NCBI GenBank assembly: GCA_902168205.1
Contig: CABHOK010000003.1
Span: forward strand, 806,001-870,000
Direction: 5' to 3'
Length of the DNA: 64,000 nucleotides
Source of the DNA: an uncultured Chitinophaga sp.
GTDB lineage: Bacteria; Bacteroidota; Bacteroidia; Cytophagales; Cyclobacteriaceae
In this document: one piece after another, positions 18,300 through 26,970 of the stretch
Layout of the letters: every line of letters begins with the position of its first letter
How positions within the stretch are numbered: position 1 is the stretch's first letter
Made by a program: the position numbers and the translations under genes
Notes under the pieces: generated by a model
Told to the model about the DNA's origin: nothing
The model's input: the letters and a program-made list of their open reading frames with translations, nothing else
Database searches by the model: none

Positions 18300-19874
18300 A
18301 TGAAAAGAAATAAAATGAAATATATCACACTGGCCATTCTGTTATTGTCGGTGAGCTGCACCAGTGACTTTGATGAGATTAATACCAATCCGAGTACCCT
18401 TACAGCAGATCAATTAGATGCTACCATGGCCGGGCCGTCATTTGCCAATGCCCTATACAAAGGAATTGGTAATGCTTCATGGGCCATTCCGGGAGATGAC
18501 TATGGTACTTATGGGTTGAGCACCATGTTGCATTCCATGCTTTTCTCTCACTACTTCTCTGCTGGCACTCCGAGTTGGGCAACAGAAAGAAACGGAATCA
18601 ACGATGGCTGGAGAAGCCGCGGATGGTTGAGATTCTATACCCTCGCTGTACCTTCTCTGAGAAACGCATATACAGCGTCAGAAGGAAATGCTGAAGCGTT
18701 GGCTATCCTTGATATATGGAAAGTTTTTATGTTCCATAGATTCACGGATTCGTGGGGTGCTGTGCCTTATTCACAGGCAGGAATTGGTGGTGCATCTGTA
18801 GCATATGATTCACAGGAGGAGATGTATGCAGACTTTTTCAAATTGCTTGATGCTGCAAACACTACCTTAAGTGCTTCTGCAGAAACTACCGTAGGTATAT
18901 TTGGAAGCTATGACAAAGTATACGGTGGCGACATTGAAAAGTGGAGAAGATTTGGTAACTCACTCAGATTACGCCTTGCATTGAGAATATCCGGTGTGGA
19001 TGCCTCTACTGCCAAAACTCAGGCTGAAGCTGCCGTAGCTGCAGGTGTTATACAGGCCAATACCGGAAGCGCTTATTTTGCAGTAAGCTCGAACGCATAC
19101 AATAACTTTGTAGATATAGCACGTTACTGGGGATTCTATATGTCAGCCGATTTGGAAAGCATCCTGAAAGGATACAATGATCCAAGGCTTTCAATATGGT
19201 TTGCTGCTAATACAAATGGAGAATTCGTAGGTCAGCCAAATGGTGGTGGAACTGTGCGCGACTGGAGCACCAGTGTCTTAAGTCTGACAAATCAAACTAC
19301 TACGTTTGGAGATCCTAACACAAAGCCTATCGAAATTATGATGGCATCGGAGACCTACTTCAATCTTGCAGAAGGTGTTCTGAATGGCTGGAGCATGGGT
19401 GGCGGAACAGCGCAGACGTATTACGAAGATGGTATCCGCTTGTCGCTGCAACAATGGGGAGTTACTGATACGGATGACATCAATGCCTATATTGCCGGAA
19501 GTACAACTGCAGTACAACCAACTTTGGTTAGTGAGTATGCAGCGGCTGGATTGAGTACAACTCCTCCGGTTGATGTGCCCGTGTCGTGGGCAGGTACTGA
19601 GAGTGCACAACGGAAGCAGATTGCCGTTCAGAAGTATCTTGGACTCTTCCCGGAGTCATGGGAAACATGGTCTGATCTGAGAAGAACAGATGCTAACATC
19701 CTGTATCCTTTACTGCAAACAGAAAACTCTGCTGTTGGAAGAGGAGTGATGAAGAGACTTACTTATCTGCCGAATGAATATAGTACGAACACCGCTGCGG
19801 TTAATGCTGCCGTAAGTACTATAGCAGGCGGACAGGATGTAGGTAGCGCGAAAGTTTGGTGGGATGTTAACTAA
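18300..19874 (+). CDS. SusD-like_2 surface lipoprotein
   Basis: 524 residues. The lipoprotein signal (YITLAILLLSVSC, then TSDFDEINTNPS) is typical of SusD-like_2; the 'INTNP' motif after the lipobox Cys is very common in this group. The C-terminal part has WETWSDLRRTDANILYPLL, MKRLTYLPNEY and the closing SAKVWWDVN. It is the ligand-capturing lid of the SusC encoded 12 bases upstream, and the pair is closed by a strong terminator. No enzyme gene accompanies the pair, so its nutrient cannot be inferred from neighbours. Confidence 0.93.
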   Translation: MKRNKMKYITLAILLLSVSCTSDFDEINTNPSTLTADQLDATMAGPSFANALYKGIGNASWAIPGDDYGTYGLSTMLHSMLFSHYFSAGTPSWATERNGINDGWRSRGWLRFYTLAVPSLRNAYTASEGNAEALAILDIWKVFMFHRFTDSWGAVPYSQAGIGGASVAYDSQEEMYADFFKLLDAANTTLSASAETTVGIFGSYDKVYGGDIEKWRRFGNSLRLRLALRISGVDASTAKTQAEAAVAAGVIQANTGSAYFAVSSNAYNNFVDIARYWGFYMSADLESILKGYNDPRLSIWFAANTNGEFVGQPNGGGTVRDWSTSVLSLTNQTTTFGDPNTKPIEIMMASETYFNLAEGVLNGWSMGGGTAQTYYEDGIRLSLQQWGVTDTDDINAYIAGSTTAVQPTLVSEYAAAGLSTTPPVDVPVSWAGTESAQRKQIAVQKYLGLFPESWETWSDLRRTDANILYPLLQTENSAVGRGVMKRLTYLPNEYSTNTAAVNAAVSTIAGGQDVGSAKVWWDVN

Positions 19875-19893
19875 ACGTTAGAATCTTGAATAG

Positions 19894-19927
19894 AAAAAAG
19901 CGACCATATTATATGGTCGCTTTTTTT
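19894..19927. terminator. Bidirectional rho-independent terminator
   Basis: Perfect stem GCGACCATAT/ATATGGTCGC (19900-19909 with 19911-19920), flanked by an A-run at 19894-19899 and a T-run at 19921-19927. The U-tract is therefore present on both strands. It lies between the convergent SusD gene and serine hydrolase gene and should end transcription from both sides. Confidence 0.93.
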
Positions 19928-19987
19928 ATATATACCGATATATATTATTTAATCGTATACTCAAGAATATAGCAGGAACAGATCGTG

Positions 19988-21418
19988 TTACTTGATAATC
20001 TTGAACTTGACATTCTTCGCACCAAAATTCGAAATCTTAAAGCCAACTATATCTTTTTTGTTCCTTACAAACTCTAATTCAAACTTGAAGGAATTTATAC
20101 CCGTAAATTTACTGTCATCAATTCGGGTAAGTTCTATATCACTTAGTCTGCTGTGAGTTATAATTAATTTATCGTTCCGGAGTGTTACAGTATATCCGGT
20201 GGCGAGCTCATCGCTATAGTAATATCCGGTGAAATCTTTTAGGTTGGAGGTATATTTCTCAGTCTTTGTGGTTGCTAAAGTTGGTGAAGTGTTGTTTGTA
20301 ACAGGTTCAGTGAATTGATTTTTTAGATAGAACTCAACAATCTTTAGTCCTGTACCGAGAATGTCGTAGTGTTCATCGTTGCTTAGGGCGATGATGGAAA
20401 GATTGTGCTCCGGGAATCTTGCTAACCACGCGCGAAAGCCGGCCGTGTGTCCGCCATGCGTAATGGCAGGTATACCGCGATGTTTCCAACGAACTTGTCC
20501 TTTCGCATGATAGGTTGTATCAGTTCCTGATGCGGCCCAGACCACGGGTTTAGTATTGTCCAAGACTGATACCTCGTTGAACGCTGCTATCAGTTGAGCA
20601 TCTCCGATAATGGGATGATAAAAATTGTTTGCCCATTTTGCCATGTCTTCTGCTGTAGTGTGTAAACTTGAAGGACCGGCATCGGCAACGAGTAATTCTT
20701 TCTTGATATACTGTCCATCACTTTTTTCGTATGAATGCGCCCTGTTTTTTATAATGGTGTGATAGTCGTTGTAGAAACGCGTGTTGGTCATCTGTAATGG
20801 CTCGAATATATTTTTGCTGGTATAGTCTGTGAAGGATTGTTGGGTTACACGCTCTACAATTTGAGCGAGCAGGGTATATCCGGTGTTGCTATAGCCAAAC
20901 GCAGTGCCGGGTTCAAAGTTTAACTCCTTTTGTCTTGCCGTTACTTTCAGAATCTGTTCAGTGGTCATAACATCTTCAATGTGCCAACCTGCCAGGGTGA
21001 GCGTGGCTGCGAGGTCTCGTATACCACTGGTATGTGCAAGCAGATGCCGTATCCGTATCGCTTTCCCATAGGACGGCAACTCCGGAATATATTTCCGAAT
21101 ATCATCTTCCAGCGAAAGCTGGCCTTGTTTCGCCAACAGGTAAATAGCAAAGGCGGTAAACTGTTTTGAAACCGATGCGATTTGAAAAACAGTTTCCGGT
21201 GTATTGGCAATTCCGTGTTCCAGGTTGGCGCTTCCGTAACTTTTCTTAAATACTGTTTTACCATCCTTTACAACTACGATGGAGACGCCCGGTGTATGTG
21301 TGTTGTAATGCGCAAACAAACTGTCCATTTTTTTATCAATGTCTGGTACAGACTGACTCAGTCCGGTACGTGTGATGAGCAACAGAATTATAGCAGGCAA
21401 TGCAATCAGTCCTTTCAT
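19988..21418 (-). CDS. Secreted serine hydrolase of the beta-lactamase/penicillin-binding class C fold
   Basis: 476 residues. A signal peptide ends near GLSQS. The catalytic S-x-x-K is S82-V-S-K85, the second motif Y-S-N is in FGYSNTGYTLL, and the third H-G-G is in AITHGGHTAGF. Together these define the class C beta-lactamase-like fold shared with D-aminopeptidases, D,D-carboxypeptidases and esterases. A beta-rich C-terminal extension of about 100 residues (from DFTGYYYSDELATGY) resembles the lipocalin-like tails of such hydrolases. Nothing specific points to beta-lactam hydrolysis; it is more likely a peptidase or esterase acting in the periplasm. It is monocistronic and converges on the SusD gene across a shared terminator. 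Confidence 0.9.
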   Translation of the reverse strand: MKGLIALPAIILLLITRTGLSQSVPDIDKKMDSLFAHYNTHTPGVSIVVVKDGKTVFKKSYGSANLEHGIANTPETVFQIASVSKQFTAFAIYLLAKQGQLSLEDDIRKYIPELPSYGKAIRIRHLLAHTSGIRDLAATLTLAGWHIEDVMTTEQILKVTARQKELNFEPGTAFGYSNTGYTLLAQIVERVTQQSFTDYTSKNIFEPLQMTNTRFYNDYHTIIKNRAHSYEKSDGQYIKKELLVADAGPSSLHTTAEDMAKWANNFYHPIIGDAQLIAAFNEVSVLDNTKPVVWAASGTDTTYHAKGQVRWKHRGIPAITHGGHTAGFRAWLARFPEHNLSIIALSNDEHYDILGTGLKIVEFYLKNQFTEPVTNNTSPTLATTKTEKYTSNLKDFTGYYYSDELATGYTVTLRNDKLIITHSRLSDIELTRIDDSKFTGINSFKFELEFVRNKKDIVGFKISNFGAKNVKFKIIK

Positions 21419-21614
21419 TTCAGTGCGATGTTATGGTTATCAATGAAAGGGCAAAAATCAACGTGGCAGCATCAAAATCCTTTAAAAAACATGATTCTTA
21501 AAGAGAAAGACGCAGATATATAGCTTTCTCTGAATAGGATACCGGGCGAAGTCTGCGGTGTTACAAATTTTTTTCATTGCTCCATCGGCATCTTCAAAAT
21601 CCTTATTTTAATGT

Positions 21615-21998
21615 ATGAAAAACAAAATGACCCATTTTGCCATTCACATTGATAACATGGAAAGGGCAAAGAATTTCTATGAGCAAGTATTTGATTGGGG
21701 ATTTTCGTCTTACGGTCCGCCTGATTTTCTGCAGATAAAGGTTGATAAAACAGAAAACGGGGAGTTGATCGGTGCATTGCAATCAAGAAAATACTCGCCT
21801 GTGAAAGAAAAAGTAATTGGCCTGGAGTGCACCATAACGGTGGCCGATGTTGAAGCAATTATACAGCGGGTAAAGGATTATGGCGGGCAGATTCTTATGC
21901 CCAGAACGGCTATTCCTTACGTTGGCTGGATAACCAAGTTTCTGGATACGGAAGGCAATCTTGTTTGTGCGATGCAAGCTGACAACGAAGCAAGATGA
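21615..21998 (+). CDS. VOC-superfamily (glyoxalase/bleomycin-resistance-like) protein
   Basis: 127 residues matching one complete VOC unit: THFAIHIDNMERAKNFYEQVFDWGF at the start and WITKFLDTEGNLVCAMQ at the end, the usual beta-alpha-beta-beta-beta frame. The His near residue 8 is a candidate metal ligand. These small dimeric metalloproteins include glyoxalases, dioxygenases and resistance-binding proteins; sequence alone does not tell which. The stop overlaps the next start (ATGA at 21995-21998), so it is translationally coupled to the DUF1801 gene. Together they make a two-gene unit of probable stress or housekeeping role. Confidence 0.85.
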   Translation: MKNKMTHFAIHIDNMERAKNFYEQVFDWGFSSYGPPDFLQIKVDKTENGELIGALQSRKYSPVKEKVIGLECTITVADVEAIIQRVKDYGGQILMPRTAIPYVGWITKFLDTEGNLVCAMQADNEAR

Positions 21999-22450
21999 AC
22001 GCAATGGCCGGAGTTCGAAAAATACATCCGCATTTTCTTTACCTGCTGGAGTTTAAAGAACAGAAAGTGATTGATCTGTTTAAAGATCTGCGTTCTTATA
22101 TACTGGAAATTTATCCGGAGAGCAATGAGATACTTTATCATACCCATGCGCTGACAACTGTTTTTTCTGTATCGGATAATTTATCGGATGCTTTTTGCAT
22201 GTTGCCCATTTATACCAATCATCTGAATCTTGGATTTAATAAGGGTACCTTGTTGCAAGACCCTTATAAATTACTGGCAGGTACGGGAAAGCTGATCAGG
22301 CACATTCCTATTGAGACTCCTAAAGATTACAGGAACAAGAAAGTAAAAGAGCTTGTGAAGTCAGCTATAGATTTTGCTGTTAAAGATATGGATAAGCCGA
22401 CTAAATCTGTTGGTGAGACAATCTCTAAAATTAAGTGGACGGGAAAGTAA
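21995..22450 (+). CDS. DUF1801 (YdhG-like) protein
   Basis: 151 residues. The pattern IHPHFLYLLEFKEQKVIDLFKDLR, then EILYHTHALTTVFSVS and GTGKLIRHIPIETPKDYRNKKVKELV, matches the DUF1801/YdhG group of small cytosolic proteins, which have an alpha/beta fold and no settled function. The 4-base ATGA overlap with the VOC gene shows co-translation. A second in-frame Met lies at residue 4, so the start could be 9 bases further down. No signal peptide or membrane segment. Confidence 0.78.
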   Translation: MNAMAGVRKIHPHFLYLLEFKEQKVIDLFKDLRSYILEIYPESNEILYHTHALTTVFSVSDNLSDAFCMLPIYTNHLNLGFNKGTLLQDPYKLLAGTGKLIRHIPIETPKDYRNKKVKELVKSAIDFAVKDMDKPTKSVGETISKIKWTGK

Positions 22451-22565
22451 AATATACTTCCGTGGGTATATATAGGTATAATTGTGCTGTAACGCGCGTG
22501 AGCGATTGAGCGGCCTGTTTGAGCCCGAAGTGGCATGCGGGGGGATTGGCGAGTAGCGAAAGCGC

Positions 22566-22615
22566 GTCCCCTTGTTGCCTTTCGCAGTGCTAACGGAGGA
22601 AGGCAACAAGGGGAC
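22566..22615. repeat. GC-rich palindromic (REP-like) intergenic element
   Basis: Sixteen bases at 22566-22581 are perfectly complementary to 22600-22615 (GTCCCCTTGTTGCCTT against AAGGCAACAAGGGGAC), and the stem extends inward by two further pairs. It sits at the right end of a GC-rich block running from about 22489, in contrast to AT-rich flanks. There is no T-run, so a plain terminator is unlikely. The structure resembles interspersed palindromic repeats scattered in intergenic DNA. Confidence 0.6.
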
Positions 22616-22709
22616 ATGCCCCATCATAATCAATAAACCGTATTAGAATTCGCAAGTATCCTCGTTTGTTAGTTATCTTTTCGCGCTTAATTTGAACTGA
22701 TCTGTGACT

Positions 22710-24164
22710 ATGAAAAAAGCATCGATATATACTCTTCTGTTTGCCGGCTTATTCGTTTTTGCTATACCGTGTGTTCGTGTATATGCGCAGGGCAACATCC
22801 ATCAGCAATCAACAACGTATCAATGGCCGGATGACCCATTGGTGCGCGCCAAACTTGAGACATGGCGCGATCAGAAATTCGGAATGATCATTCACTGGGG
22901 GTTGTATGCTGTGCCGGGTATTATTGAATCGTGGGAGCTGTGCTCGGAAGATTGGATCGGTCGCGACAGCACCATGGCGTATGAAGACTATAAGAAATGG
23001 TACTGGGGATTGAACAAACAATTTAATCCGGTGAACTTCAACCCGGACCAATGGGCACAAGCTGCGAAAGATGCCGGTATGCGCTATGTTGTATTCACGA
23101 CCAAGCACCACGATGGCTTCAATATGTTCGACACAAAGCAAACCGATTTTAAAATTACGAACGGCCCGTTTGCCAATCATCCGAAAGCGAATGTTGCCAA
23201 ATATGTATTCGAAGCTTTCCGCAATCAGCAGATGATGATCGGTGCATACTTCTCCAAGCCCGACTGGCATTGTGAATACTACTGGTGGCCACGCTACGCT
23301 ACGGCTGATCGTAATGTGAATTATGATATACGCAAGAACCCATGGCGCTGGAATAAATATAAAGAGTTTACCTATAACCAGATTGGCGAACTTGTAAACG
23401 ACTACGGAAAGATTGATATACTTTGGCTCGATGGTGGATGGGTGCGTCCGCTGGAGACCGTGAACGATGAAGTTCGCGCGTGGGGTGCTGCTATACCTGC
23501 CTGGAGCCAGGATATAGATATGCCACGCATTGCTACTATGGCACGTAAAGCACAACCCGGACTTTTAATTGTTGATCGTACCGTGCATGGCCCGTATGAA
23601 AATTACCAGACACCCGAGCAGAGCATACCTAAACAAAAACTGGATCACCCGTGGGAGAGTTGCATAACGCTGGGCTATGCTTGGGGCTATGTGCCGAATG
23701 ATCAGTATAAATCAAGTGCAAAAGTTATACATACATTGATTGAAGTAGTAGCCAAAGGTGGAAGCTTGTTGCTGGGCGTTGGTCCCGGTACAGATGGTAC
23801 ATTTAACGCAGCACAAGTGGAGCGTTTGAAAGAAGTAGGAGCATGGCTGCAAAGCAACGGTGGCGCTATATACAATACGCGCACCGCTGATTACTACTAT
23901 GACACAGGCAGTGATACCTACTTTACTACTGGTAAGAGCAATGAGACATTTGCGCTGGTGAGACTGCCAGAAGGTAAAGGTATACCGACCACCGTATCAT
24001 GGTCGGGAAATATACCGCGTAACGGAACACGCGTGAAATTACTTGCCACAGGCGAAACAGTGAAGTGGAAAAAAGATGGCGACAAGGTAGTTGTAACGCT
24101 GCCATCATCTTTTCTGAAAAAGAATAAAGCCTATGCAGCTCTGACGTTTTCGTTTCAGAAATAG
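22710..24164 (+). CDS. Alpha-L-fucosidase, GH29, secreted
   Basis: 484 residues from ATG 22710; a GTG two codons upstream is also in frame, but the ATG is preferred. A signal peptide ends near VYAQGN. The GH29 barrel shows MIIHWGLYAVPG, YVVFTTKHHDGF, MIGAYFSKPDW and the nucleophile aspartate at about D241 (DILWLDGGW). These enzymes release terminal alpha-L-fucose with retention. A beta-rich C-terminal domain (from about residue 390) follows the barrel. It stands alone between the repeat element and a terminator, about 12 kb from a second GH29 at 36829. The two differ in sequence, and this one lacks a lipobox. Confidence 0.94.
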   Translation: MKKASIYTLLFAGLFVFAIPCVRVYAQGNIHQQSTTYQWPDDPLVRAKLETWRDQKFGMIIHWGLYAVPGIIESWELCSEDWIGRDSTMAYEDYKKWYWGLNKQFNPVNFNPDQWAQAAKDAGMRYVVFTTKHHDGFNMFDTKQTDFKITNGPFANHPKANVAKYVFEAFRNQQMMIGAYFSKPDWHCEYYWWPRYATADRNVNYDIRKNPWRWNKYKEFTYNQIGELVNDYGKIDILWLDGGWVRPLETVNDEVRAWGAAIPAWSQDIDMPRIATMARKAQPGLLIVDRTVHGPYENYQTPEQSIPKQKLDHPWESCITLGYAWGYVPNDQYKSSAKVIHTLIEVVAKGGSLLLGVGPGTDGTFNAAQVERLKEVGAWLQSNGGAIYNTRTADYYYDTGSDTYFTTGKSNETFALVRLPEGKGIPTTVSWSGNIPRNGTRVKLLATGETVKWKKDGDKVVVTLPSSFLKKNKAYAALTFSFQK

Positions 24165-24208
24165 CAAGGTGTAAATACACAACATCGGACTCTTTGTCCA
24201 AAAGATTG

Positions 24209-24238
24209 AACTCCGGAGTATGGCTCCGGAGTTTTTTG
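24209..24238 (+). terminator. Rho-independent terminator after the GH29 gene
   Basis: Stem AACTCCGGAG (24209-24218) with CTCCGGAGTT (24224-24233) around a 5-base loop, followed by a run of Ts. It lies 44 bases downstream of the fucosidase stop and ends that transcript before the LytS gene. Confidence 0.92.
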
Positions 24239-24358
24239 TTTTAGAAAAACCGACACATTTGCCTCGCTTGCCGCAATAAACCGATAGTGCCTATATTGTA
24301 TGGTACTTTCGGTCCATATTTGTGATTATCTGAAATGGAGTAACTTGAACGTGAAGCG

Positions 24359-25384
24359 ATGAGCAAACAGAAAAATATTCTCGTGCACACAACGGGGTGG
24401 GTGCTCTTCCTGGTTATTCCGATCCTGTTTTCACCGGCACCTGGCCTTTCCATGGATATGTTCGGCAAAGGCTATATGCAGCGCGAACTCGTAGCGTGTG
24501 CATTGCTGATCGGGTATTTTTATCTGAATACGAATATACTGTTGCAGCAATTTTACTTTGACAGAAAGTATACACTATATATACTGATAATTATCGGATG
24601 CTTCATCGTGACCACGATGGTACCTTTTCTGTTGTTTCAGATTCATCCGCCTCCGCCTCCTGATGGCGGTGGTGGTCCTATGCCGCGTAAACCGGAAGAA
24701 GGATCGATACTGTTTGAGTTTGGACATAACCTTTTCAGATTTTCGGTGGTCACGTTCGTTTCGCTAACGTTGAAGATCAGCAACCGCTGGAAACAGGCCG
24801 AGCAGGAAAAACTGAATGCAGAGCTTTCATACCTCAAGGCGCAGATTAATCCGCATTTTCTTTTCAATACGCTGAATAGTATTTACTCGCTGGCGATTCA
24901 GAAGTCGGATGTTACTCCTTCTGCCGTTGTAAAGTTATCGTCTATGATGCGTTATGTAGTGAGCGAATCTAACCGCGATTTTGTACCACTCGATAAAGAA
25001 CTTAGTTATATTCGTAATTATGTAGAGCTGCAGCAACTTCGGTTTGGCGAGGCTGTGCAGTTATTGTTCTTTGTACATGGTAATGCAGGTAGTAGCAAGA
25101 TTGCTCCGTTGATTTTGATTCCGTTTGTTGAAAATGCTTTTAAGCATGGTGTAAATGCTGAAGACAGTTCGTGTATCAAAATATCAATTGATATTGATAA
25201 TAGTGAGTTGAGACTGGAAGTTTTTAACAACAAGGTTTTCGTCAGGAGAGAAGAAGAGAAGAGCGGACTGGGCATTGAGAATACACGCGGCAGGTTGCAG
25301 TTGCTATACCCGAACAGACACAGTTTGGTTATTACCGATACCGAAGAAAGCTTTTCTGTTTTACTAACCATACGGTTAACATGA
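24359..25384 (+). CDS. LytS/YpdA-type sensor histidine kinase
   Basis: 341 residues. Hydrophobic segments in the first half (VLFLVIPILF, LVACALLIGYFYL, YILIIIGCFIVTTMVPFLLF, FSVVTFVSLTLKI) are followed by the His_kinase domain. The phosphorylated His is about H166 in AQINPHFLFNTLNS, and the ATP-binding N-box is IPFVENAFKHGV. Between the third and fourth spans is a Pro/Gly-rich extracytoplasmic loop (HPPPPPDGGGGPMP). The gene overlaps the response regulator by ATGA (25381-25384), the standard arrangement of this two-component family. Signals sensed by such kinases in Bacteroidota are mostly unknown. Confidence 0.94.
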   Translation: MSKQKNILVHTTGWVLFLVIPILFSPAPGLSMDMFGKGYMQRELVACALLIGYFYLNTNILLQQFYFDRKYTLYILIIIGCFIVTTMVPFLLFQIHPPPPPDGGGGPMPRKPEEGSILFEFGHNLFRFSVVTFVSLTLKISNRWKQAEQEKLNAELSYLKAQINPHFLFNTLNSIYSLAIQKSDVTPSAVVKLSSMMRYVVSESNRDFVPLDKELSYIRNYVELQQLRFGEAVQLLFFVHGNAGSSKIAPLILIPFVENAFKHGVNAEDSSCIKISIDIDNSELRLEVFNNKVFVRREEEKSGLGIENTRGRLQLLYPNRHSLVITDTEESFSVLLTIRLT

Positions 25385-26079
25385 TAAAAGCCATTGCTAT
25401 AGATGATGAGCCGCCTGCATTGCAGGTGATCGAAACCTTTTGTCGCGAGGTTGATTTTATTTCATTGGAGAAAACGTTTATCAAGCCCAACGAAGCACTC
25501 AAGTATATAGGTAAATTTCCGGTCGATCTGCTTTTTCTTGATATCAACATGCCATCGGTAAGTGGTATAGATCTATATAAAGAGGTAAAGCAAAACACGA
25601 TGGTGATCTTTACCACAGCCTATAGCGAATATGCCGTAGAAGGATTTAACCTGAGCGCTATAGATTACCTGTTGAAGCCGTTTACCTTCGATCGTTTCCT
25701 GCAGGCTGTTACCAAGGCCGAAGAGTATCACAACCATATACATCAAAAGAGTAAGCCCGAGCATCAATATCTTTTCATTCGCGCAGATTACAGCCTCATC
25801 AAGATAAATATAGCCGACATTCTTTTTATAGAAGGCCTGGACGATTACCTGCGCATCCACCTGCAAAATCAAAAACCGGTTGTTGCCCGCATGACACTGA
25901 AGGTGATGCTTGAGAAGCTTCCGGCCCAGGCTTTTGTGCGTGTGCATCGCTCGTATATTGTTGCCTTCAGCCGCATCGAACACATTCGTAACAAGATCAT
26001 TACCGTGGCAGGCGAAGAAATTCCGATCGGTACGAGTTATGAAAAAGCCTTCTTTGAAGCCTTTGAAGGAAAACAGTAA
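25381..26079 (+). CDS. LytTR-family response regulator
   Basis: 232 residues. The receiver domain has the acidic pocket DDEPPA, the phospho-acceptor D54 (LLFLDINMP), the conserved T/A switch (FTTAYSEYAVEGF) and Lys in LLKPFTF. The LytTR DNA-binding domain occupies about residues 130-230 (DILFIEGLDDYLRIHL, MTLKVMLEKLP, FVRVHRSYIVAFSRI, IPIGTSYEKAF). LytTR regulators bind pairs of direct repeats upstream of targets. It is translationally coupled to the LytS kinase and followed by 122 bases before the ECF sigma gene, so it could influence the adjacent glycan locus. Confidence 0.95.
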   Translation: MIKAIAIDDEPPALQVIETFCREVDFISLEKTFIKPNEALKYIGKFPVDLLFLDINMPSVSGIDLYKEVKQNTMVIFTTAYSEYAVEGFNLSAIDYLLKPFTFDRFLQAVTKAEEYHNHIHQKSKPEHQYLFIRADYSLIKINIADILFIEGLDDYLRIHLQNQKPVVARMTLKVMLEKLPAQAFVRVHRSYIVAFSRIEHIRNKIITVAGEEIPIGTSYEKAFFEAFEGKQ

Positions 26080-26201
26080 GTGCCGGGATTACTGTGTTCT
26101 ACGCCCCTGAGGTCGCCTTATTTTATTGATTTTCGTAATTTTTGCGGTAGCTCGTGAGGTGGGGGTGTACTGTATATGTAGGGTTTTGATAATAATTTCC
26201 T

Positions 26202-26834
26202 TTGAATTTATTATTAATTTATCCGAAAATTGGCCCCGATTCACCCTCGGACGTTTTGTATATAAATAGCCACCATACCGATGAAGAGTTGTTGCGCCTG
26301 CTGCGCGAAGGCAGTAAAGATGCGTTCGAAGCAATCTTTAACCGGTATTGGAACAGTTTATACCGTATAGCCTATGCGCGATTGAAGTCGCATGAAGATG
26401 CCGAGGAAATTGTTCAGGAGCTTTTGGCTTCACTGTGGAAGAAACGCTCTGAAGTATTGATAACCAATCTGAATCAATACTTATTTGTATCGGTAAAGCG
26501 CAGGGTAATCAGTGCTATACGTCAGCGCATCACGCACGAAAAATACTGGGAGTACTATAAACATTTCCTTCCCGAAGGCACAACAACTACCGAAGAGGTT
26601 GTTGAGTATAACGATCTGAACACCGCTATAGAAAAAGCGATGCAGCACCTGCCGGAAAAATCGCAGCAGGTATTTCGACTGAATCGCCTGCAGGGATTAT
26701 CCATCGCAGAGATTGCTGAAAATCTGAAGATGCCGCGCAGAACGATCGAACATCACTTAACCCGATCGTTACGCGAACTTCGCCTGCACCTGAAGGACTT
26801 CATCTTTTTTATCTGCTTCTGTTTGTTCTTCTGA
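26202..26834 (+). CDS. ECF RNA polymerase sigma factor of the SusC/FecR locus
   Basis: Sigma-70 regions 2 and 4 are clear: DAFEAIFNRYWNSLYRIAYA and DAEEIVQELLASLWKKR, then LPEKSQQVFRLNRLQGLSIAEIA and PRRTIEHHLTRSLRELR. There is no in-frame ATG before the conserved core. The listed start is a TTG at 26202; another TTG at 26256 would give a protein beginning just before HHTDEELLRLL and may be the true start. The C-terminus is a strongly hydrophobic tail (KDFIFFICFCLFF) that could attach the factor to the membrane. It is followed by FecR, an STN-type SusC and SusD, the classical trans-envelope relay, so it probably activates the 26971-33200 operon. Confidence 0.9.
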   Translation: MNLLLIYPKIGPDSPSDVLYINSHHTDEELLRLLREGSKDAFEAIFNRYWNSLYRIAYARLKSHEDAEEIVQELLASLWKKRSEVLITNLNQYLFVSVKRRVISAIRQRITHEKYWEYYKHFLPEGTTTTEEVVEYNDLNTAIEKAMQHLPEKSQQVFRLNRLQGLSIAEIAENLKMPRRTIEHHLTRSLRELRLHLKDFIFFICFCLFF

Positions 26835-26970
26835 GACACGTTTGGCGCTGATTATCAGTCGCGTGGATCACCTTCTTCAAAAAATCTGAAATATTTTTTA
26901 TTCAACCTTGCGGAAAAATCCGGATGGCGCGTCTTCCTGTTGCTGCACGTGGTGTGCACATAGGAATTTC

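Noticed and set aside
19988-21418. Beta-lactam resistance gene
   Set aside because: Fold motifs are shared with peptidases and esterases, length and C-terminal domain differ from class C beta-lactamases, and no regulator (AmpR-like) is near.
22327-22617. 96-codon minus-strand frame over the GC-rich repeat
   Set aside because: Produced by the GC-rich palindrome; rich in Arg/Pro/Ser with no family pattern.
22809-23555. 248-codon minus-strand frame inside the GH29 gene
   Set aside because: Antisense to the catalytic barrel; no motifs of its own.
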